DNA of 64,000 bases from Paramecium sonneborni (Eukaryota; Ciliophora; Oligohymenophorea; Peniculida; Parameciidae). Each line of letters starts with the position of its first letter. Position 1 is the stretch's first letter. A program made the translations under genes and the position numbers. The stretch spans positions 293,016 to 357,015 of the forward strand of contig CAJJDN010000078.1 of assembly GCA_905182985.1 (NCBI GenBank), read 5' to 3'. Under the pieces are notes generated by a model. It was not told where the DNA came from and searched no databases. It saw only the letters and a list, made by a program, of their open reading frames with translations. Positions 24,043 through 34,905 of the stretch are shown here, one piece after another.

Positions 24043-24755
24043 ATGAATCCAATTGACACTAGATAAATATTGAATTGGGATTAAGTAAAAGTACACCTTC
24101 AGCCAAATTTATGTATTGAATGTTAATTGGTTCCATAATAACCTCTTCAATGTTATCGATGTTAAAAGTTATTGTGTTAAACTTGTCATGGAGATCTAAA
24201 ATAGAAATCAAGAGGGCCAAAAATATTTTGTTAGAAATGCAAAGCATTGAATTATTTCAATCCAGCAAATAATGCAATTTATTAGAGTTATCGAGATATG
24301 GTAATAGGATGTGTAAATCGTCGATATGGTTGTAAAGTGACACTGGACTACAAGAAGTATTAGAAACATGTTGAAGAATGTGATTTTTAACGTATTCCAT
24401 GTCCATCACCAGGTTGTTTTGTAACAACATTAAAAAGAGCAAAAGGAGATCATTTATCTGTCTGTGAATATGTAATAGAAACATGTTAATATTGTAATAA
24501 GTAATTCAATCGTAAATCAATGACTTATCATCAAGTATCAATTTAGTTATAATTAAATGATAGGAAAAATGTAATGGAAAAGATGTGTAGTAGATCGATT
24601 TAGCATCATTAAAGTCGGATTTCTTACGACTGAGGAGTAAATTAGATGCAGCCATTTCCTAATTTGAATAATCAACAGAAATCACAATGTTAGAATAGAA
24701 AGTAATCAAATAGTAGTTAGAGATCCAACAACTGAAGAATAATATTAATTAATGA
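24043..24755 (+). CDS. RING-like plus TRAF-type zinc-finger protein
   Basis: About 230 residues. An N-terminal RING-like Cys-rich module has LCIECQLVPQQ, LQCYRCQKLLCQTC and IFCQKCKAL. Then come two TRAF-type zinc fingers, seen in GCVNRRYGCKVTL through HVEECDFQRIPCPSPGC and HLSVCEYVIETCQYCNKQF. Then a coiled coil (LEQKVIKQQLEIQQLKNNI) and TGA 24753. The frame changes near 24590; removal of a 17-nt GTAGTAG...TTTAG stretch fixes it and gives an integral codon number, though 17 nt is at the lower limit for introns. Ciliate genomes have many such RING-TRAF proteins. A ubiquitin-ligase or scaffold role is likely from the family but unproven. Confidence 0.8.
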
Positions 24756-24900
24756 GTTATTAAGAATATGATTATCTTCGTAGTAGACGAATGTAAGTCT
24801 TTAAAATAGTAGGGCATTTTCACTCCATAAATAACGATTAGCTAGCATCAAAGGATATGAAAATAAATAAATTTCTAGTGTTGTGACAAGAGTTGAGAGA

Positions 24901-25360
24901 ATGAGAAATCAATCCATTAACAGAAGAAAGTAAATAGAATAACAACAACTTGGAGAAGAAAATTAACGAATCAAGTATTCTATTCTTTTATTCTAGAGTT
25001 AAATTACTAGAAATTGCTCATGAAAAGAAAGCCTCATCTCAACAAGTTAAATTATGTTAGGCAAAAAAGAAGTTATAGCAATTATTTAAACATCAATAGG
25101 ATATGATGGAAAATCTTATCCTCATGAAAAAAATAACTAACGTGTATTAATTCTCTCTCTTATTTAGAACTTCATCAATCACCCATAGAATTTAATTGCA
25201 AGATTTTCATTTTAGTAGTAAATTAAAATAACTTGACAGATATTTATAAGAGGATGATAGGACTTTTCTTAAGTACAATATTAACTTTTATTATACCAAG
25301 ACCATCAATTCTTTAGAGTCCCAATAATTCATAACATTCTTAACAAACAAAAACTCTTGA
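24901..25360 (+). CDS. Small coiled-coil protein
   Basis: A 137-residue protein from ATG 24901 with two clean introns, 24975-24996 (22 nt) and 25144-25167 (24 nt), leaving 138 codons. The N-terminal half is a charged coiled coil (RRKQIEQQQLGEENQRIK, then KLLEIAHEKKASSQQ). The C-terminal half is mixed and ends TFLTNKNS. No family is recognised; the R-x-x-x-EN-x-R pattern faintly recalls axonemal coiled-coil proteins. The true start could be further upstream, since 24756-24900 is partly open in other frames. Confidence 0.6.
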
Positions 25361-25517
25361 TGCTACTCATTTAAAATTATCAGAATTTAGAGTGTATTCG
25401 AATGGATAATTACTTTAATGAAAATAAATTAAAAATCATCATAATTATTAAGTTATTGAGAATTCTCTCTTACAATTATATTCATCTTCCTACTATCTTT
25501 CTTCTGAATTTATTTCC

Positions 25518-26471
25518 TCACTTTTTTTTACTTTTTTTAAATAAATCTATATAAAATTTTTGAAGAAATCCATAAATTGATAGAATTTTTGGATGATGAT
25601 TGAATTTAATCTTTTCATTCTTTAAAAATTATTTAAATTATTAGTTGAAATCTTTTTAATCTAAAATCAAAATCCCACTAAAAACTCTGGGCCCAATTTC
25701 TTTGAATAAAATATTTCTGAAAAATGGTATTAAATATTACAACCTAGTTTTATAAATCAATTCTCCCAATGTTATGTTAAAGTTAATCTTCAGATATTTT
25801 TGAATAAAATCATTTTTAAACTTTTCAAATTATGATGAGATTTATTTCTCTAAAGAATTTTCAAATGAATTAATTTAAGAATACCAAATTGTGCCACTTT
25901 GATCAAAATTAAGTAAAAGTGAGGCCTTGAAATAGTTGTATGTGAATGCCATCATTTATCAAATCAAGGCAATGCTTCATACTAAAAAAATATGTGTTTT
26001 TATTAAAAAAGTAGGATAAGAATCATAATCATATTAAGATTGATTATTCTTAAATTTCATCAAATTTGTCTTTTCTGATATGAGTTAAATTAATTCCATC
26101 AACTTTTTCAATCCATATTTTAAAATAGTTGATAAATTTCATTTTATTATAGAGAATCATTTGAATTGTTCATAATCTTTCGCATCTCTTTGAGAGTATT
26201 CAAAGATTTGTATAAAAAGATTAAATTCTTAAATATTCAAAATATTATTAGGACCTCTTTAAACTTATAACTCTACATATGTTTCTAAATTTTTTAAAAC
26301 ATCTTCTCTTGCAGATTCTTGCATTTTTGTTTTTTTTATCCTCAATTATTCCCTTATTATTATTTTTCTTACTCTCTTTTTTTATGTGTTTGGACATTAA
26401 GTCACTCTTTTATTCTACCTCTGTGCTACTACTTAATTTAGATTTTTTGCTTTTGTTTATTTTAAACTCAT
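25518..26471 (-). CDS. EF-hand-like hypothetical protein, frame breaks unresolved
   Basis: From ATG 26471 a basic N terminus (MSLKQTKAKNLNQVVAQRQ) leads to helical segments QESAREDVLKNLETYVE and NIQEFNLFIQIFEYSQRDAK. The frame then shifts at least twice around 26030-26170 before a long open stretch of about 135 codons. That stretch includes LNFDQSGTIWYSQI, which looks like a calcium-binding EF loop with Gln in place of the last Glu, and RVFSGILILDQKDF. It ends at TGA 25518. Some breaks may be short introns I could not place; a pseudogene is also possible. The length and residue use of the 3' part argue for real coding origin. Confidence 0.5.
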
Positions 26472-26607
26472 TTCTTTTTTATTTTTATTTTATATGGGAA
26501 TTCCTTAACCAAAACAAACTCAATCCTAACTCTTTGAAGAAACCTTGAAATAATTTGACATAATAGATAAATAATCAACCTACATGTTATTCTAAAACAA
26601 AACTACG

Positions 26608-28095
26608 ATGTAAAAATTAGAATTTTGGACTTTCAAATATCATGATGAAGATTCATTCAAAAGAGCAATAAAAGATTTGACTCAATCTAAAACTTGTCAA
26701 ACTCTTCTTTAAATTGTTAAACACAATACTGTGACTCATGATGAATTCTGTTCTACTTTCTATGAACTTCAACTGCTTGCTGAACATCCAATATAAAGCT
26801 TTGCAGAGTATCTTCAAAATAGAGGTTATCAAGATTATTCTTCTAAAGAGCTATATCATCTTATAGATTGTGTAGTATTTGCGTAATTAAACCTTGAAAA
26901 AAAACAATTTATAGGATTTAATAATTTATGGTAAGGTGAAAATGATGTTTGGAAATTAAGAAGTTTTGATAATTCTTATCGTCCAATAGATTTTTGGGGA
27001 AAATAAATTCCTCATCTATATCCAGCACCCGAAGAATTGAAATTAGATCTATCTCTTAAATATTCAATTGAGAAAGCAACTATATTCACATTTGGAATGC
27101 TTCTTCTCCATGTTGCATTGGGTATTTGATTAATTTTATAAAGCATAGCTAAATCTTGTGATTCTCTTTATTAGAATAATAATATTGATTAATAGAAAAT
27201 AACAAATAGAATTGGTGAATTATATAAAATATATCCTAGCACTTTGGCAGATATTATTTCAAATATGGTTTAAGTAGATCCTCTATAGAGATATAATTAC
27301 TAAGATATTTAAAATAAACTAAAAGAAACTTAATAATGTAAAATCACTGATAGTACTAATCTATTATTAAAAATACCTTAACAAATTAATAGTTAATCTA
27401 AATTCTTAGGTAATCCTTATAAATCTCCTACAGAAACATCAAGATTAATTAATATTCCATTATATCCAGAATAACAATTCATTAATTCTTAATCCATACC
27501 TGGAAATAATAGTCTACAAAATTATGGTAATTCATTACAATCTAATAATTAATAATTGATATAGACAATCACATAATCTAAACAACAATAAATTGATAAA
27601 TAACAACCTTAATAAATACAATCTAACCTTTAACTTTCTCCTTATAATAGTAGAATTAGATAAGATAAATTATAATTTGCTGATGGAAGATACTATGAAG
27701 GAGAAATCATGAATGAGTAAATGAATGGTTAAGGAGTTCTTTATTATTCAGACTCTACTGTTGAATATAATGGATAATTTTTAAATGGATATTTTCATGG
27801 TTTTGGAGTTCATTATAATAATAAACCAGATATTATGGATGCTTTTCTAAATATAAATGAATTCCCTGGAATTTAGCATTATTGGGAAAAATATGAAGGA
27901 GATTTCTATTAAAATAAGTAATAATTTAAATATATCAATTATAGAAAACATGGAATAGGAAACATTACATTCTCAAATGGAGATTTTTATATTGGAGGAT
28001 TTTAAAAAGATTAAATGGAAGGAAGAGGTACTTATACTTAAAAATATGGATAATCGTATATTGGATTTTGGGAAAGCAATAAACTAAAATATTGA
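26608..28095 (+). CDS. Pseudokinase-like protein with C-terminal MORN repeats
   Basis: 486 residues with one 27-nt intron (27122-27148). The N-terminal 270 residues resemble a protein kinase C-lobe: an APE-like motif in YPAPEEL, then a helix like the D-x-W-S-x-G helix (ATIFTFGMLLLHVAL) and DPLQRYNYQDI where kinases have the conserved Arg near the end. No glycine loop, VAIK lysine, HRD or DFG motif is seen, so catalysis is unlikely. A Gln/Asn-rich linker follows, then four or five MORN repeats (YYEGEIMNEQMNGQGVLYY, EYNGQFLNGYFHGFG, FYIGGFQKDQMEGRGTY). MORN repeats bind lipids or proteins at membranes and the cortex. The stop is only 26 bp before the next start. Confidence 0.82.
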
Positions 28096-28121
28096 TTCAT
28101 TATTTATTTATTTATTTACGA

Positions 28122-28777
28122 ATGCAAATAGAAGACTCCTATAAAGAAGCTAGATAAATTTTAACCTAAAACTTAGAAAAGGGAAGAGGAAAATTAAGTG
28201 CCGAAGAAAAATTAAAATGTGATATTGCTTAGGCTTTAATATATGAACATGATCAAAAAAGATTATAGGCTGCTTCTATCTATTATAATCTAAGTTAAAA
28301 GAACCCAGATTATTTAAAAAAAGCAATCATTAATGGATTAGCTGCTCCTGCTTCTGCAAAAAGACAAGCACTTCTCTTAACCATTTATAGGGATAGTCGA
28401 AGTTAAAAATCAAAATGGCTTCCATTTTTAAAATCAAAGTATGTCAATGTAATTTAATTTATGATAGTGTTCAACAAGATTTATTAAAGTGGTCTGATAT
28501 TGAAGAGTTTGCTAGAGAAACTTAAACTGATCCCAAATTATTTTGTGAACATATTATTACTGCTATCAGTAGATTCTATAACAATATATCCATTAATAAA
28601 TTGGCTCAATATTGTAAACTTATGGAAGATAAAGCCTATTAACTTTTAGAGAACATGATTATTACTGAAAGATTACCAGCATATATTGATCAATAATAGG
28701 GATATATCTATTTTTAACATAAAGAATAATCTACAATAGAAGAATTCTGTACAAATTTATACAGTTTATTTTAATGA
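28122..28777 (+). CDS. CSN4: COP9 signalosome subunit 4-like, short PCI protein
   Basis: 208 residues with one 29-nt intron (28439-28467). The first half is helical repeat sequence like the middle of CSN4 (AQALIYEHDQKRLQAASIYY, then KKAIINGLAAPASAKRQALL, where CSN4 has the corresponding helix followed by basic residues). The PCI part includes ITAISRFYNNISINKLAQYC, close to the CSN4 winged-helix signature, and ENMIITERLPAYIDQQQGYI. CSN4 is usually about 400 residues, so the first 170 or so are missing; the previous gene ends 26 bp upstream, leaving no room for them. Either the ciliate protein is shortened or it is a truncated paralogue. The COP9 complex removes NEDD8 from cullins. A related PCI subunit of the lid or eIF3 is less likely. 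Confidence 0.72.
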
Positions 28778-28798
28778 ATAATTATCTACACATATATA

Positions 28799-29305
28799 TC
28801 ATTAATAATAATTGAATTCTTCTCTTATGTTTAATTTTAATTATGAAAACCTTTCATTTAAATTATGATAACATTAGAAAACACCTGAAATCATCCATTA
28901 TCCTGTATTTGTCTTTTCCATACATTCTTAAAATTCATCTCTCAATTATTGAAACTATCCTTGAACAAATTTATCAGCATCTTTCAAACCTTGAGTACAT
29001 TCTATTACACAAAATCTTATTGATTATCTATCTTTAAAAATATCATCATAACAACGACTTCTAAGACATTTAGTTATCTAATATATTTATTAAATCAATA
29101 CTTTATTTTGTAATACTGCATATTCTAATAATAAAAACTTATTAACATCTGCTATATTTTTATTGTATTCTATGTAAAGATCAGCAGCAGTATTTCTTTC
29201 TTATTCATTTAAGACATCTTTGTCAAAGAGCTTTTGAGTTTTCTCATCAATTGTATTTTTTAAATGATGAAAATATGGATATTCTCCATCTTTTGCTATT
29301 CTCAT
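28799..29305 (-). CDS. Twin-cysteine helical protein, FAM136/DUF842-like
   Basis: 168 residues from ATG 29305 to TGA 28799, converging on the CSN4-like gene with 21 bp between stops. The C-terminal half has paired cysteines in ITKCLRSRCYDDIF and IRFCVIECTQGLKDADKF, then GQFQQLRDEFQECMEK. This resembles the DUF842/FAM136 family of the mitochondrial intermembrane space, where Cys-x3-Cys pairs form disulfides. The first pair here has four residues between, so the match is loose. The N-terminal half is an unrelated-looking helical region. An optional in-frame 24-nt intron (GTATTG...ATATTAG) lies before the first pair. Function cannot be assigned with confidence. Confidence 0.55.
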
Positions 29306-29324
29306 TAATATTAAATATAAAAAT

Positions 29325-31146
29325 TCATTCTCTATATTTATGTTACTTTATCATATTCTAAATTTCATCAAGCACTTTAATTTTACTTTATTAAACTGAT
29401 TTTTATTAAACTACAGTATTTTTCAAAGCTTCTCTCTCTCCAAGCAATTTCTCATTTTCTAATAGTTTCACTTTTTCTTCAAGCTTTAAATTAATTTAAT
29501 TTTATTACAAATCGTTATTCATTTTCCAGATTTTTTGAATTCTATTTACTTTTTAAATACTTTGCTTTAAATTAATTAGTTTATTCTTCTTACTATTATA
29601 ACTATCTTTTCAAATCATTAGCATTTCGTCTCCATTCATTTGTCTCCTCTCTAGCAACATGAACTTCTGTAATTAAAGAATCAACTTTCTTTTCAATATG
29701 TAAAATTTCCTATTATTTTTAATCAACTTTAATACTTATTCTTATTATTATCTCATGTAATCAATATCTCTATCTTATTCATATAACAAATGTTATAATT
29801 TTCTATTTTCTTATTCAAATATCTCAATTTCATTAACCAATTTTTATTTCTCTTTCTAATCAATCTAATATTAAATATCATATTTTGTTAGTTTATCATC
29901 CTAAATTTAAAGATTCTGTCTATATTTTTCAATTTCTCCCTTTAAATCTTTTATCTCTTAAATTTTGAATTATTATTCATTTAGTACTTAATCAGTTTTA
30001 TGTTTCTAATCTTCAAGTTATGATTATAATTTAATTTATTCTCCTTATAAATCTTAAATTTATTTATTAACGATGATTTCTTCTTTTTATTTTTCTTACA
30101 ATTTCTATTCTAATTATTAAATCTAAGATTGCATTTATTTAGTTTTCTATTTTCTTTTCTATAATGTATCTTATAATTCACAAATCAAACCTTATTTTTC
30201 TTAATCTAACTTTCCTTATAGCATCTAATATCTCACATCAGCTTATTTCAATAATTCCTCAAGATCTTAAACTTTCTTCCCTTAATTTTCTATAGTAATT
30301 TATAAAATCTTTTTTTCATCCAAAAATTCCTAAATTTTAGAATTTATTTTATTTGCATTATCTCTTTCGTCTTAAATCATTAGCTCTAAATATCTTCTAT
30401 CCTCTTCTTTTTAATCTAATAATTATTTATATTGTTCATTTTCATCACTTAAACATATGAGTCTCTTTTCAGAATCTTTACTAATTAAAGATTAATCAAT
30501 TAATCTTACATCTCATTTGAGAACTCTTCACATAATTTTTGCACTCTCTCTAATTCTTATTAAAATACTTGTTTCTAATCTTCAAATTTATTCTAAAAAC
30601 AAACATTAATTATAATTTTTACATCATTTGATTTTTAGAAATCCTTAAGCAATTATATTTTTGCTTTCTTTTTAATTAATTTCTATTTTGCCTAAGTTAA
30701 TTATGCTCTAAGATCTTCATTTACTCGTGCATATTAATCTTCTTTCAAAATCTATTCTTTCTATTCTTGTAATTGATTATACAAATTTTCCTATTATTCT
30801 CGTAGTTCCTTCTCATACTTTTCAATTAATTCATCTTTACCTCCTATTGTCTATTCCAACTCTTTTGTTCTATCGATATATTCTTTTAGAGTTATCTAAT
30901 TTATTTTTTAATTCAATTTTATACTTTAAGCTCTTTATTCAAGCTTCTCATTTTGTTATACTTATCTCTAGATACATATTCCTTCTCTTTCTCTTCCTTA
31001 TTATTTTTTTCAGAACGTATTGTTGTATCATTCTTACCACCTGATTAATACAATTAATCAATGACTTATTTTGAACGATTATATCTCTCCAACAATCTTG
31101 AAAAGTCTTTCTCAATCTTTTCTGTTTGTCCATCCCTTTAATTCAT
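29325..31146 (-). CDS. Long coiled-coil protein
   Basis: About 590 residues, starting at ATG 31146 (MNQRDGQTEKIEKDF) and ending TGA 29325, 19 bp before the next gene on the strand. One 29-nt intron (GTATAAAATTG...AATTAG) near 30900 is clear and joins SLNKELK to ITLKEYIDRTKELEQ; more remain unplaced, since total length is not yet a multiple of three. The protein is nearly all charged heptads with Gln coded by TAA/TAG, and ends VLDEIQNMIKQHKYRE. It probably builds a cytoskeletal or basal-body structure. The first 200 or so coding bases are repeated at 31972-32174 beyond the 432-N gap. Confidence 0.72.
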
Positions 31147-31453
31147 TTTTAATATTCAAATTTATTAACTGATTTAAATTATGTAAAATAAGCAATTACT
31201 AAAAACTGTTTGCTTTTATCTAATACATACTTTTCTTCTTTTTATAATCTAAATTCATAAATTACTCTTGTTTTATTAAATATAAACTGCTTTTTATTTA
31301 AAAGCTTTCTTATCTTTCATAATAATTGATTTAAAAATAGAAAAAATCAATATTATAAATTTAATATATTAAATAATAATTCTGTTATATCTGTTATCTT
31401 TATTACAAAATTATTTTATTAAGAAATAAAAATGAATATCAAATCTTTATTTT
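31147..31453. other. Intergenic region between two coiled-coil genes
   Basis: About 307 bp of AT-rich DNA holding the promoter of the 29325-31146 gene and the 3' UTR of the next. Present again at 32175-32481. No gene seen. Confidence 0.6.
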
Positions 31454-31539
31454 TCATTCATGTTCCTCTTATTTTGAATAATATTCTTGATTATATTGTT
31501 AAAATGAAAATGCTTAGCTTTGTTCCTTTGATAAAGAAT
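31454..31539 (-). CDS. Coiled-coil gene 3' end (overlap copy)
   Basis: Repeats the last 28 codons of the gene at 32482-33585, cut by the N run. Assembly duplicate. Confidence 0.78.
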
Positions 31540-31971
31540 NNNNNNNNNNNNNNNNNNNNNNNNNNNNNNNNNNNNNNNNNNNNNNNNNNNNNNNNNNNNN
31601 NNNNNNNNNNNNNNNNNNNNNNNNNNNNNNNNNNNNNNNNNNNNNNNNNNNNNNNNNNNNNNNNNNNNNNNNNNNNNNNNNNNNNNNNNNNNNNNNNNNN
31701 NNNNNNNNNNNNNNNNNNNNNNNNNNNNNNNNNNNNNNNNNNNNNNNNNNNNNNNNNNNNNNNNNNNNNNNNNNNNNNNNNNNNNNNNNNNNNNNNNNNN
31801 NNNNNNNNNNNNNNNNNNNNNNNNNNNNNNNNNNNNNNNNNNNNNNNNNNNNNNNNNNNNNNNNNNNNNNNNNNNNNNNNNNNNNNNNNNNNNNNNNNNN
31901 NNNNNNNNNNNNNNNNNNNNNNNNNNNNNNNNNNNNNNNNNNNNNNNNNNNNNNNNNNNNNNNNNNNNNNN
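31540..31971. other. Assembly gap (432 N)
   Basis: Run of 432 N flanked by the 596-bp overlap repeat. If the contigs overlap, the true gap length is negative. Confidence 0.97.
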
Positions 31972-32174
31972 CTTCTCATTTTGTTATACTTATCTCTAGA
32001 TACATATTCCTTCTCTTTCTCTTCCTTATTATTTTTTTCAGAACGTATTGTTGTATCATTCTTACCACCTGATTAATACAATTAATCAATGACTTATTTT
32101 GAACGATTATATCTCTCCAACAATCTTGAAAAGTCTTTCTCAATCTTTTCTGTTTGTCCATCCCTTTAATTCAT
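31972..32174 (-). CDS. Long coiled-coil gene 5' end (overlap copy)
   Basis: Repeats the first 67 codons of the gene at 29325-31146 (ATG 32174), truncated by the N run. Assembly duplicate. Confidence 0.78.
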
Positions 32175-32567
32175 TTTTAATATTCAAATTTATTAACTGA
32201 TTTAAATTATGTAAAATAAGCAATTACTAAAAACTGTTTGCTTTTATCTAATACATACTTTTCTTCTTTTTATAATCTAAATTCATAAATTACTCTTGTT
32301 TTATTAAATATAAACTGCTTTTTATTTAAAAGCTTTCTTATCTTTCATAATAATTGATTTAAAAATAGAAAAAATCAATATTATAAATTTAATATATTAA
32401 ATAATAATTCTGTTATATCTGTTATCTTTATTACAAAATTATTTTATTAAGAAATAAAAATGAATATCAAATCTTTATTTTTCATTCATGTTCCTCTTAT
32501 TTTGAATAATATTCTTGATTATATTGTTAAAATGAAAATGCTTAGCTTTGTTCCTTTGATAAAGAAT
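31972..32567. repeat. Overlap repeat copy 2 beside a 432-N gap
   Basis: Second copy of 30944-31539. Only this copy continues into the body of the gene at 32482-33585. Confidence 0.93.
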
Positions 32568-33585
32568 TTTATAATTGTTATTTCAATAACTTATCTGTGT
32601 TTAGCTAAAGTTATGTTTGCATCTCAATATTTTACTCTCTTAAATATTGGTTTTCAAGTTCTAATTGCTAAAATTTATCCTTCATATCATTTAATTCTTC
32701 AATCAGATCTGGCTTTTATACTACTTATAAATCTTAAGAATCACTCGATTTCCTACTTTTTATTTATTGATATTCTATTTCATTCTTAAAATTTTTATAT
32801 CGTAATTTCCATTTTTATTTTTTCTCTTAAATATTATTATACTATTTGATTTATTCTTATATATTTTTGTTTTTTTCTGTTTATTATTATATTTGATTTT
32901 ACAAAACATTGTATTCTTTTTCTAAACTTTTAATTTTTTCATCCTTCTAAACACCTTGCATTTAGGATTCAACCAATTTTTAATAAATAGAATGCCTTTC
33001 TTCTTTTATTTCCTAATAGCTATCTTATATAATTTTATATTGCAATTTTATTTCTAATAGTTGTTACTTCATTGATTCATTTTACTCTTATTATTTTTTT
33101 ATTTAAGCCCCTAAAATGTTTTCGTATTCAGAATTTTTTTCAAAGAATTTGAATTTATGATGCTCTAAACTCTTGTTTTTCTATCTGCTTTTAATAAATA
33201 ATTACTTTTAATTGTACTATAATTTTTATATTTCCTGCCATTAGCTCATTGCTTAAATTTCCTGTTTTAATAATAGATTTTCCCTTTCACAATCATGCAA
33301 AACTGCTGATTTTCTCATATATTAATTATTTAAATCATCTAATTATAATTCTAGTAATTTTCTTTGCTAATTTGCTCTATGTAATTCCTATTCAAGTTGA
33401 TTACATTTTATTATTTGATCTGTATTACATCTAAAAGGAGATTTTGAAGTACATGGCTCTTAAAATGAAGCTCGAGTTCCTTTAGAAGTATTTAAAGTGA
33501 GATTGAACTTTTTTTTTAACGGACTAGAATACATTTTATAATAATTTACATAACCTAATTCTTCATTTTATTATTTTTCAATCAT
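32482..33585 (-). CDS. Coiled-coil protein, intronless
   Basis: An unbroken frame of 368 codons from ATG 33585 to TGA 32482. After a short Ser/Thr-rich start (MIEKQQNEELGYVNYYKMYS) containing CTSKSPFRCN, nearly the whole protein is coiled coil, with blocks such as QLEQELHRANQQRKLLELQL, ENLLLKQEIQ and LIEELNDMKDKFQQLELENQ. It ends in a Gln-rich tail. A structural role in the cortex, basal body or axoneme is a guess from composition only. The 28 last codons are repeated before the gap at 31454. Confidence 0.85.
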
Positions 33586-34333
33586 TGTTCCTTTCTCTTT
33601 ATAAACTCCTCTTTCTTTATCAAAGATAGAAAGATTTATTTTGAGTTTCTTGCATTTTTTTTTTCAACCTTTTCAAATATCAAATATATTATTTGGATAA
33701 TTATTCTAATGACAAAATTTTGAAATTTACTAATTTATTTCAGATTTCATTGATTATTTATATTAAAATCAACACTCTATATCGAAAAAATTTTATGAAT
33801 CGTCAATATTCTCAATTAGATAAAAGTTAATTTTAATCTCGATTTAAAATTTAATAAATAATTTTATTCTATTCTTATAAGTTTTAATATTGTTATAATG
33901 ATTGTTGTCTTATTAAGAGTGTAATTTTGACCTTTTAGAAAATAATTATAATTTTTTATTAAATAATTGTACTATATAATTATTAAAACTAAGAACCATT
34001 TTCATTTTAAACCAAAAATTATTGATAATCTTAATTTGAAATTGAAAAATACATGTAATATATTAAATCGAATTCAAAACTATAATATTTCTACTAATTG
34101 AAAATTGAAATCTCATTAGATTATTCTATTTTCTAGAAGTAATTTTAAATTACATAGGATAAAGATTAAGGTTGTTTATTAATTTTACAATTTCTAATTA
34201 ATTAAAGTAATTTTTTTTAGATTTAAACTGCTTAATATATATTGAATCAGTGAAAAAATGAATAACTTTTAATAATTAATTATATTAATTACGAAAAATA
34301 AAAAAAATTAAAATCATTATAAGTTAGTTCTAT
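33586..34333. other. Intergenic, no gene seen
   Basis: About 750 bp of very AT-rich DNA with TGA in all frames at close spacing. No tRNA, repeat or coding bias recognised. It holds the promoter of the 32482-33585 gene and the 3' UTR of the next. Confidence 0.6.
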
Positions 34334-34594
34334 TCAAGGATCGATTTCAATGCTTTTCTCAGTTATTTAATTTAAACTGCTAGAAGGTTAGAGATGCATT
34401 CTCTTGATTCTTCTTAGAGTCTTTAATTTTTAAGATACTTAAGTTACTGCATCTCTTTTGTCTACAAACTTGTCATTAACATCTTGATGAATAATTATCA
34501 ATTTAAGTATTGATTTTTCCTCTTTTACAATATGCTTTTATTCATAAAGAGTTTGCACATATTTGAGAGCTGTTTAGAAATAGGTTTGCGTCAT
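34334..34594 (-). CDS. Small helical hypothetical protein
   Basis: An intronless 86-residue frame from ATG 34594 (MTQTYFQTALKYVQTLYEQK) to TGA 34334 (KSIEIDP). It is a basic helical protein with no signal peptide or known motif. Charge pattern in KDEQ-rich heptads suggests one long helix, perhaps a subunit of a larger complex. Support is the uninterrupted frame with a clean start and sensible composition in otherwise non-coding DNA. Confidence 0.6.
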
Positions 34595-34905
34595 CTTTGA
34601 AATTGATTTTTATATTAAGTAATTTTAAATTATATCAAATTAAGTTAAAAGGGGATTATAATTATTGTTTATTTTTCGAAAATTAATCGATTTTGGATAT
34701 ATACTATGAATTTAATGATGCGTATTAATTTTATGTTATTTATATTAAGATGCGTAATATTGAGTATGTTGGTGAAAAATATTTATGTATGGTAAGAATT
34801 CTAGAAGCTTTTATAATATACTAAATAAGTTATAATTGGTTTATATTTGGTTTTGGAGAAAATATATACACAAAACTCACAGATAAATATTTTTAAAAAG
34901 TTCTC
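34595..34905. other. Intergenic, no gene seen
   Basis: About 310 bp between two minus-strand genes. No feature recognised beyond AT-rich sequence. Confidence 0.55.

Larger units (their letters stand above)
30944..31539. repeat. Overlap repeat copy 1 beside a 432-N gap
   Basis: 596 bp identical by eye to 31972-32567 (offset 1,028), with 432 N between. It contains the 5' end of one coiled-coil gene, the intergenic space, and the 3' end of the next. Same pattern as the other gaps: probable unmerged contig ends. Confidence 0.93.

Noticed and set aside
26279..26548. Plus-strand hydrophobic frame (Leu/Phe-rich)
   Set aside because: Antisense of the basic N terminus of the EF-hand-like gene; Leu/Phe richness is what Lys/Glu codons give on the other strand.
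30727..31044. Plus-strand hydrophobic frames across 28843-33434
   Set aside because: Antisense shadows of the Lys/Glu/Gln-rich coiled-coil genes on the minus strand.
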